This document shows, one piece after another, positions 42,943 through 52,850 of a DNA stretch of 64,000 nt (its first letter is position 1; every line of letters starts with the position of its first letter). The stretch comes from Prorocentrum cordatum (Eukaryota; Sar; Dinophyceae; Prorocentrales; Prorocentraceae), in assembly GCA_963575745.1 (NCBI GenBank), contig CAUYUJ010017659.1, positions 152,001 to 216,000 on the forward strand, read 5' to 3'. The notes beneath the pieces are model-generated. The model was not told the origin of the DNA. It worked only from the letters and a program-made list of their open reading frames with translations, and did no database searches. Position numbers and translations under genes: made by a program.

Positions 42943-44777
42943 ATGGACCCAGCTCGCAAAGCCGAGGTCGACAAGCGGTTCGCCGAGCTGAAGCAGCAAC
43001 TGCGGGAAAGGCTCGGCGCGCAAGGGGCTGCCGCGGATGCCGCAGTCGCGGAGCCGACGGGGGACCGCAGTAGCGGAAGCCCCGAGCGACCGCCGCGCGA
43101 GGCCTCCCCGCAGTCGTCTAGCTCCTCGCGGTCGGCCATCGAATATCGGCCGCCGCCGCCGATAAGCGCTGCGAGTGGGAGCTCTGCTGGTGGGAGGCGC
43201 GAAGAGGCGCAGTTGCGCAGGGCGCACTTGACCCCCAAGGCAAAATGGGGGCCTCGGGCGCAGACGCCGACGAAGCAGCAGGACCAACCAGCAGTGACGG
43301 GAGCCGCCACCGAGACCGCAGTTGCGGGGGTGGCCGGCGAGCCAGGTGCCGCGCGCGGCTCATCTGGGAGCAGCGCGCCCTCGGCCGTGCTGCTCGCAGC
43401 CGAGTCCAAACGAGGCGCCCAACCCGAAGACGAGGCCGCCTCCCAGGAGAAAGCCGCCGAGACAACCGCCTCGGCCGATTCGCGGCCGAGGAAAAGGCCG
43501 CCTCCCACGGAAGACTCGCCGCTGTCAGAACCGCAGTCGCGGGGTCGCGCGGGGCCTCCGTCGGAACCGCAGTTGCGGGAAGATGCGGGAGCACCGCGGA
43601 AGAAGCAGCGGACCAGGTCCCCTCCAGGGATAAACTACGTTGGGGAACGCCCCAAGTGGAACGAAGGATTCCTTCGTACAGCAGACGGCAATCGGGTTCC
43701 GTCCACCATCGCTTTGGTGTTCAACGTGGTGGTCATCACGAAGGTGGCAACAAAGGAAGATGTCTTCAGGTGCATCTTGCACCAAACTGCGGCGGTCGTC
43801 TTCGTCGTATGGGACCCCGAGCTGTTCCGCACGGGGAACGTCGAAGGCGCTTGCAGCTACGACGTTCGCGTTGGACTCAGGAGTGCCATCGACAACGCTG
43901 TCACTATGAAAAACGCCTCCGAGGAGCCTTACTGGACGACGGTTCCCCTGTTCAGAGAGACGGGCCTGGTGCTCGTGCGCCCGCACATCATCGCAGAGAC
44001 CGCAGTTGCGGGTCATGTTGTTGGGGCCACCCACGCCGTCACGATCCTGAGCTTTCGCCTGAAGGGCTCCGAGATGAATCCTGCCGCGGTGATCCGTTTT
44101 GCCGTCGTGTCCAGACACGCAGTCACCGAACGTCTCCAACACAAGATCACGCAAACAGAACAACAAGCGTGGCATCCAGCTTTCTTCAAGGACGCGGTTG
44201 CTGCCATCCATAAAAATGATGTGCGGTTCTTGTGCGGCCTGTTTGACATCCCGCCTGAGCAGCTCGCAGCATTTGGCCGCAGTTGCGGAGCCAGCTGCAC
44301 CTGCCCGGTGGGGGTGGTGTTCAGGGCTGGACCCGCCCTGTTCGGAGGCATTGTGGAGGGCACACGCGTCATGCATCCGAATACGTCCTCCCCATTGGCC
44401 CGTGCGACGTGCGCATTGCGGACTACAACCTGGATTTTGCAGGGAGGCCGTCGAAGAACGATCCCCAGTGGCTCCCTGATTGGATGCATCGAACAAGCGA
44501 CTCCATCATCTCTCGGCGCTGGGTCCCAGCGAAGTACATGCCCAAGTGGGAGGATGACCCTGACCGCAGTAGCGGAGTCAGAGAAAAGCTCCACTTGGCA
44601 GCGCTGCCCCCAATCGGCAAGGTCGTTCAGAAGGAGCTCAACGAGAAGACCTTCAGCACGCACTGGTGCGAGGGCATCCACCAAAACATCGTCTTCGTCG
44701 GCCACGGACGCGCAAGTCGGGCGAGCAAGCGGAAGCACGAAGAGGCGCGATCTGCCGCAGTTGCGGACGAGCGGTGA
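42943..44777 (+). pseudogene. ORF B: diverged EEP-nuclease-like protein, one frameshift
   Basis: ATG at 42943 in a CCATGG context. Residues 1-230 are low-complexity with basic patches (PRKKQRTRSP near 225 resembles a nuclear localisation signal). From about residue 235 a globular domain begins: TIALVFNVVVITKVATKEDV, VVFVVWDPELF, FRETGLVLVRPHI, VTILSFRLKG and VRFLCGLFDIPPEQL. This succession parallels ORF F and the strand order of endonuclease/exonuclease/phosphatase folds, with GLFD where GDFN would be, so catalysis is doubtful. Near 44370-44382 the sensible frame moves by one: MHPN is followed by YVLPIGPCDVRIADYNLDFA and KELNEKTFSTHWCEGIHQN, ending in TGA at 44777. The EEP relation is inference; the frame break is seen directly. 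Confidence 0.5.
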
Positions 44778-45489
44778 GTGCGGCAAGACCGAGGAGCCGC
44801 AGTTGCGGAACAGAGCTCGGTACTAATTACTGGGCGCCTGCTGCCTGCGTAGTGCATCCCAGTGTAGGATAGCCCGCAGTTGCGGTGTTGCGGTTGCGGT
44901 GTAGGATAGCCCGCAGTTGCGGGGTTGCGGTTGCGAAGCCGCAGTTGCGGTTGCGTATAATAGGAGAGCACGCGGTTGCGAAGCCGCAGTTTGCAATAAG
45001 TGTGCGCGCGCTGGGTCATCATCATCGTCGTCGTCCGTCCTCGTCGTCGTCGCTGCCGTCGTCGTCGTCGCGTCTGTCGTCTGTCGTCAGCAGTCGTCGT
45101 CGGTCGTCGTCGTCGTCAAGTCTGTCGTCTGTCGTCAGCAGTCGTCGTCGTCGTCGTCCCTCCTCCCTCCTCCCTCCTCCCTCCTCCCTCCTCCCTCCTC
45201 GTCCTCCTCCAGGCCGCATCCCCCCGCCACTTCCGTCCTAGCTGTCCTTCCCCTTCCCCTCCTCGTCCTCCTCCAGCTTGCACCCCCCTCCCTCCTCCAG
45301 CCTGCACCCCCCCCAAGCTCTCGCCCGATATTTTGGATTAAAACTGGGCCTTCAGTCGTCCGCAGGCATTCGGCTCAGCAGGTCGTTGGGCTCCTGGCAC
45401 ACACGCCTCCACCCTGAGCGACGGACGTCGTGCCATAGTCCGCCATATCGGAGCTTTGGGCCGCAGTGGCGGACAGCGTCGGCACAGAT
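44778..45489. other. intergenic gap B-C: micro-palindrome cluster and GTC/CCT repeats
   Basis: Holds 12-mers at 44797, 44874, 44911, 44939 and 45461 with GGTTGCGG echoes between them. Then come TCGTCGTC repeats (45020-45155) and a CCTCCCT heptamer run (45157-45200), a likely 5' leader of ORF C. Confidence 0.7.
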
Positions 45490-47916
45490 ATGAACGACAG
45501 CGTCGGCACAGATAATGCCGCAGTGGCGGACAAGAAAGCCGCAGTGGCGGACGAGACAGCCGCAGTTCCAGGCGGAACGCAAGGGATCTTTCAGAGGGCC
45601 AACGCCTTGAGGTCTAGATTCAGGACAGGGGACAAGGTGCGCCTCCCTGTGCTCATGCTCGCCCCGCACACGGGCAACCGAGGCGGGCACTACCCTCAGC
45701 AGGAAAGGGTTCGGGAACTCGCTGTGAAAATCTTCCTGGCTGGATTCACGCAAGCCGAAGCTGACCACGAAGGTGTCTGCGTTCAGATGTACCCAGCACA
45801 AGAGCTGGTGCTGAGAAAAAAGGAGGACCCGAAGTTCCAGACGTACACAGAGTACAATCTGGAAAAAGCGACCGGCCACCTCGCTGCGTGCTTCGACCGC
45901 AGTTGCGGAACAGACGTTGCGTATGGGACGCGTTCGCACTCCCACTTGTGCCTCGTGTTGCGGGCGTGCGCCCTGGGAGCCAAGTGGCCCATCCCCCAAG
46001 GCATGGAGTTCACGGAGGACGAGAGCGCGAGGCTGAAGCCCGTGCTCGATAAGGACGGCAAGCTCGACATGGCCGCAGTGGCGGAACATGACCCTGTCGC
46101 TAAGAAACTCGTGCAGGGGGGTATGCTCATGGAAGTGCTTAGCTGGAAAATCATGGACGAGGAACCCACTGGTGCTTCGCTCATCAGCCAGTCCCTCAAT
46201 AAAGGAGCCGATTTTGCGTTGCGAACGACTGAACTCACCGCGCTCCGTGTTCTGTGCAAGGCTGTTGACGCGGAGCTGCACGCCGCAGTTGCGGATCAGG
46301 TTGCCTTTGAAAAGGTCAAGCTCTCCGTCATGCACGAACTCGATCGAGTCGTTCAGGACCCAGACTTCATTGAGCTGTTCTCGTTCGTTGTTGGGCTCGG
46401 GAGCACGAAAGCGCAGTTCATCCCCTTGCTGCTCCAGTTCTGCGAGGTCTACGTGAACTCCAGGAGAAGGGCCCTTCGGCTCGGTGCCTTCGGGGCAGCC
46501 AGCGAGCTTCCCGACGAAGTGCCGTGGGTCAAGGTTGCCGTGGTGATGCGATGCTACAGGAACGCGCCTGCGAGGAAGAGGGGCGTTGACACTCCTGTGT
46601 GGTGCCCTGACCCAGAACAATCGTGGAAGAAGAAGGAGTTCCGAGACTTCCTCATCGACATGAACTCGGCTCTCCGTTTGTACTTGTTCACGCTGAGCAA
46701 GGCCATCGACGGCATGGGCCCTGAGAAGGCGATCGAGTTCAAGGCGAACCTGTGCATACTGACCGCAGACGGCTTCATACAGTACCTGAAGGACACCAAC
46801 TTCAAGGAACGAAGTATCCCAGGACATCGTCAGGCGCTCCTCCGCGCTTGCGCGGAGGCCACGGGGAAGGTGGAGCCGAAGTCCAATCGGGACGCCCTTG
46901 AGAAGGCCCTCGGCGAAGTGGGAGTCCGAGGCGGGAAGCCCGATTGGTTCGATTTCAACGCGTTGCCGCGCCCAGAACCGAATGAGCCCGCAGTGGCGGG
47001 GAAGACAAAGGCTTCCGCAGAGGAGCACGAGTTGATGCCGACGGTCATTTCCTTTGACCCCACGACGCAATTACCAACGAACCACCAGCGCAGCAGGGAC
47101 ACGACGGCCATTCCACGCGGATCCTTCCCTTTGCCAATCGCCGAATGGAGGCGTTCAGCGGCAGCGAAGGAGCTGGGGCGGGAGCCTGCTTTGGTCAGCG
47201 CAGTGTTGCTGTGCCTTTGGGCGCGCCACATGTCCGCAGTTGCGGAAGCGCAAGTAGAGGTGTTGCAAGACGCTGACACAGAGAAACGCACCGTCAAGGC
47301 AACCGCTGCAAACGACGAAAAATGCATCGAGTTGTGGCCGTGCGTCCCAAAGGCATCCAAGGTGCACGCCGCAAGCACGCACCCCGAGAGGGTGGCCGTG
47401 CAAGTCTGGGTGAAAGGAGATCCAAATGGGGCCACGCCCACGACCTTCTACTTGCACCCCGAGTTCAAGCCGCCTGCGGACAAGACGCCCGCCGACGTGG
47501 CTGACCACGATGTGCGGTTGAGAACATGGAAGTGGGATGCGCAAGAGACAATGCACGTCTTCTGGGCAGTCAACAGAGTCACGCAACAGGAAGTCCAGCA
47601 GAGAAACAGCCGTGATGAAAGCGCAGTTGCGCGCATCAGCATGGAGCTCGAGGAGAAAGAGTTGGCGGTGTGCGTGCCTGGGGCAGGCGGGCTCGTGCTC
47701 GCCGTGAATGCCCCCGTGCTGGTGAATACGGCGGCCGTAGAGCAAGGAGAAGAGCTCCTGTGGGAGGCGAGACCCAAAGCCGCACCGAAGAAGAAGGCCG
47801 CAGAGGAGACGTGGAAGACGGACGCGGCCAAGAGGGCCAAAGGGAAGCCTTCGGGCCAGCCCGCCCCGAAGAAATCAAAGAAAGGATTCGACGAATGCGG
47901 GGGGATGTCGCTCTAA
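45490..47916 (+). CDS. ORF C: 808-residue uncharacterised protein, uninterrupted
   Basis: First in-frame ATG is 45490 (MNDSVGTDNAAVADKK); the frame is open a little further upstream. It is the only long ORF of the unit apart from ORF A without a frameshift. N-terminal 35 residues are Ala/Val/Asp repeats made by the 12-mer. The body is globular: FRTGDKVRLPVLMLAPHTG, AVKIFLAGFTQAEADHEG, GTRSHSHLCLVLRACALG, FIELFSFVVGLGSTKAQF, DFLIDMNSALRLYLFTLSKA, LPIAEWRRSAAAKELGREP and VKGDPNGATPTTFYLHPEF. The last 50 residues are Lys/Ala-rich (APKKKAAEETWK, PAPKKSKKG), suggesting DNA binding or nuclear import. No family recognised. After the TAA at 47914 the same frame runs 44 more codons to TAG at 48049, including two 12-mers. 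Confidence 0.75.
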   Translation: MNDSVGTDNAAVADKKAAVADETAAVPGGTQGIFQRANALRSRFRTGDKVRLPVLMLAPHTGNRGGHYPQQERVRELAVKIFLAGFTQAEADHEGVCVQMYPAQELVLRKKEDPKFQTYTEYNLEKATGHLAACFDRSCGTDVAYGTRSHSHLCLVLRACALGAKWPIPQGMEFTEDESARLKPVLDKDGKLDMAAVAEHDPVAKKLVQGGMLMEVLSWKIMDEEPTGASLISQSLNKGADFALRTTELTALRVLCKAVDAELHAAVADQVAFEKVKLSVMHELDRVVQDPDFIELFSFVVGLGSTKAQFIPLLLQFCEVYVNSRRRALRLGAFGAASELPDEVPWVKVAVVMRCYRNAPARKRGVDTPVWCPDPEQSWKKKEFRDFLIDMNSALRLYLFTLSKAIDGMGPEKAIEFKANLCILTADGFIQYLKDTNFKERSIPGHRQALLRACAEATGKVEPKSNRDALEKALGEVGVRGGKPDWFDFNALPRPEPNEPAVAGKTKASAEEHELMPTVISFDPTTQLPTNHQRSRDTTAIPRGSFPLPIAEWRRSAAAKELGREPALVSAVLLCLWARHMSAVAEAQVEVLQDADTEKRTVKATAANDEKCIELWPCVPKASKVHAASTHPERVAVQVWVKGDPNGATPTTFYLHPEFKPPADKTPADVADHDVRLRTWKWDAQETMHVFWAVNRVTQQEVQQRNSRDESAVARISMELEEKELAVCVPGAGGLVLAVNAPVLVNTAAVEQGEELLWEARPKAAPKKKAAEETWKTDAAKRAKGKPSGQPAPKKSKKGFDECGGMSL

Positions 47917-48360
47917 GAAGCCGCAGTGGCGGCAGTCAGGGCGGCTTGCTCGCGTGACCGCAATTGCGGGCAACAGGCCGGAGGGGAGGACGCAGGCGTG
48001 ACCGTTGTGGCGGGGCGGTCCTGTAGTTTGCAGCATCGCTGCTTCTGTTAGGCGTCGCCGCAGTAGCGGATCGCTGACGCCGCAGTAGCGGATCGCAAAA
48101 AGAACTCCCCCCTCCCTCCTCCCTCTCCCCCCTCGCCCCTCCTCCACTTCCTCCCTCTCTCTTCCTCCTTTCCCTCCCTCCTCCCAAGTTCGAAGCCGAC
48201 GCTATTCATTCCCTCACTCCCTCCCTCCCTCCCGTCGATGTTCTCCGCATCCTGCCGCGGCCATCCTGGCGCCGACTCCCCCTCTTGCCAGTTCCCGCGC
48301 CGCGTGCACGGGACCTCCTCGGCAGCTCATCCGGCCCCAAGGCCCTCGAGGGCTCCCGCT

Positions 48361-48410
48361 CGCAGAATGCTTCAAAGCAGTGCCGGGGCACTGCTTTGAA
48401 GCATTCTGCG
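48361..48410. repeat. 50-bp perfect hairpin near the midpoint of the unit
   Basis: Arms CGCAGAATGCTTCAAAGCAG plus TGCC pair exactly around GG. Imperfect pairing continues outward through CCTCGAGGG to about 48340 and 48431. The core is the same as the terminal hairpins. Its centre (48385/48386) is about 45 bp from the arithmetic midpoint of the 40217-56643 unit. Confidence 0.95.
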
Positions 48411-48553
48411 AGCGGGGACCCTCGAGGGCCTCGCGGGGATCGCAGGGGCCGAGGGATTCATTCGCCTCGCCATTTGGCCCAACCGCGCGCGGCCCCACCG
48501 CCCGCACCACCGCCTTGCCCGCAGTTGCGGCTGTGCTCAACGCAGTAGCAAAC

Positions 48554-49542
48554 ATGCCGACTTCGAGCGAATGGACCCCTGCGTGCGTGGAGAAGGTCTT
48601 GTGCATCCGCGGAGGTTGGCTTGCGCAGACCACCCCCATCCCCGAAAAGGATATCAAGGTGCCCCACGCAGGGCCCCTCGGAGAGATAAGCTTCGTGCAC
48701 GCGAACATGCAAAAACCTTGGTTGCTCAAGGTGTGCGCGAAAGGTAAACCGACCGCAGGCGCCTTGAAGGCGCCCAAGGCCTGGGACGCGCTGAAGAAAG
48801 AACTCGCGAGGCAGGGCGGCGCCGCAGTTGCGGACGACGAGAGCGACGGCGACGCGGGGGACGAAGCAGATGACCCCATGTCGGCCCTGGTCAGCTCCTC
48901 CAGCGACGCGAAGAAGCTGGCCACGACCCCGAGCAAGAAGCAGAAGACTGGAACGCGTTCGGCGAGTACTGGCCTGCTGAGGGGAGAGGCCACAGAGTCG
49001 GCCACTGCCACTGTGCACTCCGTGCAGATGCCCGCCAAGAGCCGCTTGAAGTATCCTGAAAGGCCATTCGACACGTGCGGGTGGCCAGCTTCAAGCGGAG
49101 GAAGTTGTGGCTCGACGCTGCAGACCTTGGGTGGCTGATCGAGATGATCGTGGACGACGCGAGCCTCGGGGGTGTCCCCGACATCGACGACGGCGACAAG
49201 GGCGAGGCCGCAGTGGCGGACAAAGAATGGGCAACAGCGGTTGACCCTGAAACCCCGCTGGCGAAGCACAGGGAGCTCGGCCCCCCCATGGCACAGGGGA
49301 GCGGGTCTGGCTTCACCGTCGTTTGGGACTTCAAGGGCGCTTGGGTCGCGACGATCACGCGAGAGTGCGCCAACAAGGGCAAAACGATCGAGATGGATGT
49401 GAAGTAACTTACCAAGAAGAAGTGGCAGTCGGCGCAGTCGTCGAAGGGCTATGACTACGAGTGGGAGGGCATGACGCAGCAACAGCGCAAGCAAGCGGCT
49501 CTGGATTACCTCGAGCTCCAAGTCCCCAGTGTGTTCGACTGA
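48554..49542 (+). pseudogene. ORF D: unknown protein with one frameshift and one in-frame TAA
   Basis: ATG at 48554 starts MPTSSEWTPACVEKVLCI, then GEISFVHANMQKPWLLKVC, WDALKKELARQGG, an acidic linker with DDESDGDAGDEADD, and KSRLKYPERPFDT. Near 49075 the frame changes and reads VRVASFKRRKLWLDAADLGW, then LIEMIVDDASLGGVPD and GFTVVWDFKGAWVATIT. A TAA at 49405 is followed in the same frame by LTKKKWQSAQSSKGYDYEW and QAALDYLELQVPSVFD, then TGA. The continuation is too protein-like to be chance. No family recognised. It lies between the central hairpin and the transposase. Confidence 0.5.
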
Positions 49543-49956
49543 GGCCTGAAGCCGCATGGCCCGCAGTTGTGGTGGGGCTACTGAGTGCCCGCAGTTGCGG
49601 GGCGGCTGGGTGCGAGTGGAAACGCGGAGGGCGAGGCGGTGTGAGGAGGCAGGCGGAAGGCGAAGGGGCGCCGTCGCGTTTTTGTCTAGGGTGTTCCACG
49701 GGTGCACGCCTAAGTGCGCCAACTTGTGCGGGCGAGCGTGTTTCTTAGAGAAGCATTGAGTGAAGCATCGAGACCCTGCGCGCGCGATGATTGGGGCTTC
49801 CGCGCGGGCGCACTTCAACAGTAGCTCCTCCCTCCTCCCCTCCTTCTTCGCCCCTCCGCATCGTCTGCAGTTGCTCCTCCCTCCTCTCCTCCCTCTTCCT
49901 AGTTCTGTATCCCGCAGCCGCGTGCCCCGCCCGAGTCGTTCGCCACGCGACCGCGC

Positions 49957-52850
49957 ATGAATGTTCCCGTGGGGCGGACGTGGTATGGCGAGGAGGACGG
50001 AACGCATTTCGAGGTGGAGTGGCTCCCTTACGACAGCGGCCGCGCACCGAGGAAAACGAGGTATGGCACCACTGGGCTCGCCAACATCTTGAGCCGCAGT
50101 CGCGGCGATGCTTGCCCCAAGAAGATAAAGGTGCACGCATGTGCGGACGTTCCGTGTCTAGCGAAGTGGCCCGTGTCGCAGTACGGCTTTGCAGAGCCGC
50201 CTCAATTTCATGCGCGGCCGTCTGCTTGGCGACCAGGCGCGCCGCCGCCACCCGCAGTTGCGGTTCCCGCGGCGCCAGCAGAAGCTCCAGGCGGCGCCGC
50301 AGTTGCGGCTCCCTCGGCCCCTGCACACATAGCACCAGCAACACCAGCAGAACTCGCAGCTCCTGCGCAAGAAGGACACGCAGCTCCAGCACCAGAAGCA
50401 CCCGCAGAACCCAAACCTCCAGCAGCCCCTGTGCCCGAAGCACCCGCAGCAGCAGTCCCCCCAGCTCCTCCAGCTCCAGTGCACGCAACACCAGACCCGC
50501 CTGCTGCGCAGGAGACCGCAGTTGCGGTTGAAGCTCCTGAGGGAGTGGAAGCGGACAAAGACACACCACTTCCAGCACGCTTGCCACCAGCGCGGCCGCT
50601 GCCAGAGAACTGGTCGAAGACGCAGGTCGCATTCTTCCCGTGCCCAGACCCAAAGGCTGCAGCACGAGTTGCGGCGCCTGTTGGCGACGCCTTGCGGCCA
50701 CGAGTCGCGGCGCCCCCCCTGGCGCCAGAGAAAGGTGTACCTGTGGAAGACGCGCCAAAGATCCAGGCCGCAGTGGCGGCGACGGTGCCTGACGTCGTGA
50801 TGGCTCTCCTGAGGCAGATTCTGTCCGAGAATTCCTACATTGGGTATTCAGCTTTCATGCTGTTTGCCTTGCGGTTCGGGCGTCGACCTTACGTGTGGGA
50901 AGGCGAGAACCGCAAGGACCTCCTTGACTTCTACATGCCTTGGGCAAAGGAGAAGTGCACTGAGCCATGCGCCGTCGACGGCGTGGCGTGCGTACTCGCC
51001 GCTGCTGAGGATCTGTTCGGGGAATGGACAACGGTGGAACTCATGCCCGTGACTCCCGAGAACCCTCTCCATGAGGTGCGCCACTGGGTGGCCGCAGTTG
51101 CGGTGGGTGGCGTGTGCTCTGAGGGGGCGGACGCGTTGAACAGGTTCTACGGTCCTCTGGGACAAAGGGTCCTAGGGACTGTTTGCGATGGAAACTGCGG
51201 CATTGACCTTATGGCGATGATGTTGCAGAAACCGCAAAATGCCGAGACGCGCAAATGGCTTCGGGAGGAACTGTACGATTTCGGGGTGCGCCGCTGGGAC
51301 GAACCGGGGTTGCACGACATGCTCGTTGTCACGCAGGAACTAACCTTGGAGGAGGTGCGGGCGTACCGCAGTTGCGGGGCCAGCGGCCCTGCTGGACCCA
51401 TGGTCCGGCACGACTCCGAGGGCGAGGGCGAACCAGCAGAGGCGCCGAGAGAGGCGAGCGCGCCACGCCCCGCTCTCATGGCGGCGTTAGAGTGGCAGAC
51501 GGGCGTGCAGGACATGGGTATATTGCTTGCCATGGCTGAGGCTATGCCTGAGGCGTTGCAGGAGGAGCAGATCAGGGCGCACGCACTGGCCAGCGCACGC
51601 CCAAAACCCGAAGTTGCGGAACAGAAGCGGCGCGTGTGCCCGCACATGCTCAGAGACCGCGAACTGGTTTGCAAAGAACTGGAGGAGCACGCACGCAGTT
51701 GTGGTTGGATGGGCGAGGGCGTTCTGCCACGGAATTCAATCGCGTCTTTTTGCGGGCGGTTCACGTGGCCGAAGGGCATGGGGGTCGTCCAGCAGCGCCA
51801 GGCCGTCTCCAAGTGGTTACAAAACTGGCGCACACAAGGTGGACATGGCACGGCGGGCGTGCATGGCCGACGCCGCGCGCGGGGCAACCAAGGGCGCCCG
51901 AACAAGGCTCCTTGGCTGGAAGCCGCTCTGTACGAGTGGTGGTCCCACATGAGGTACTCCGTGGACTGGAAGGCGGTGGCCAAGCGAACCGCAGTTGCGG
52001 AGGAGAGGCCCAAGATGTTGGCCAGGTTCTCCCAATCCCTGCTGGTTACGAAGGCGAAGCAACTCGTCGCGGACTACTGCGTGGAGACAATGAAGCGGGG
52101 AGGCAAACCGATGGTGCCGCAGTTCGGCCTCGGTGGTGGGTGAAGTGGCGGCGCTCCTACGGCCTGAGCATGAAGAAGCCGAACCGCAAGTACAAGGTGC
52201 CAAAATGGTTGCTCCAATCTCGTTTTGAGACTAAGATCTTGAACGTGGCCAGGGTCCGCGCAGCTGCAGAGGAGCTTCTGGGGTACGACCCGCACATCCT
52301 GAACTGGGACCAGTCGCCCTTTCACCACAACGATTCGTCGTCGGCCTCGAAGCCGACCTTGGCTGTGAAGGGTGGCATTGTCCCGCTTGTCGAGGCGCAT
52401 GACGACAGCAGGGCTCGGTGGACAGCGAACCTGACGGTGTCGAGCGACGCGGAGGACATCCGCAGTTGCGGACCACCGCCGGCGGAGCTAATGTTCAAGG
52501 GTGGATCTGTCATCGCTGAGGGCTTGGCCGCACATGCCCGCAGTCGCGGCTATCCGTCTTGGGTGAGCACGGCGACGTCCGAGAAGGGGTCCTACCGCGC
52601 AAACGACGTTGTATCATTCTTGCAGCGGCACTTGCGGGCCTGGCCCGACGACCCGCAGTTGCGGGGAAAGTGGCGCATCCTCATGGCCGACGACCATTCC
52701 CCGCACCAAGCAGACGCTGTGCGGAGACTCGCCTGGCAGCGCGGCTACGTGCTGATCATTCACGGCGGGGGGACGACCGCAGTTGCGCAGCCCGTGGACA
52801 CGGACTTGAACCAGCACGTGAAGCGCCGGTACATTGCCCTCGAGACCTAA
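49957..52850 (+). pseudogene. ORF E: pogo/CENP-B-like DDE transposase with N-terminal OTU-like region
   Basis: ATG at 49957. Residues 1-90 form a small domain (VGRTWYGEEDGTHFEVEWLP), then a Pro/Ala linker (about 90-210). Near residue 410 there is VCDGNCGIDLMAMML, resembling the D-G-N-C of OTU-type cysteine proteases. Residues about 640-680 (GRPNKAPWLEAALYEWW, WKAVAKRT) look like a helix-turn-helix. At about 52130 the frame shifts by one (QFGL to RWWVKWRRSYGLSMKKP). The DDE domain follows: HILNWDQSPFHHND, a second Asp in WRILMADDHSPHQAD and a third in AQPVDTDLNQHVKRRYIALE. The last two are separated by 35 residues. All three acidic residues are present. TAA at 52848 is followed in frame by the usual C-terminal continuation. 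It probably recognises the terminal repeats at 40217 and 56643. Confidence 0.75.
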
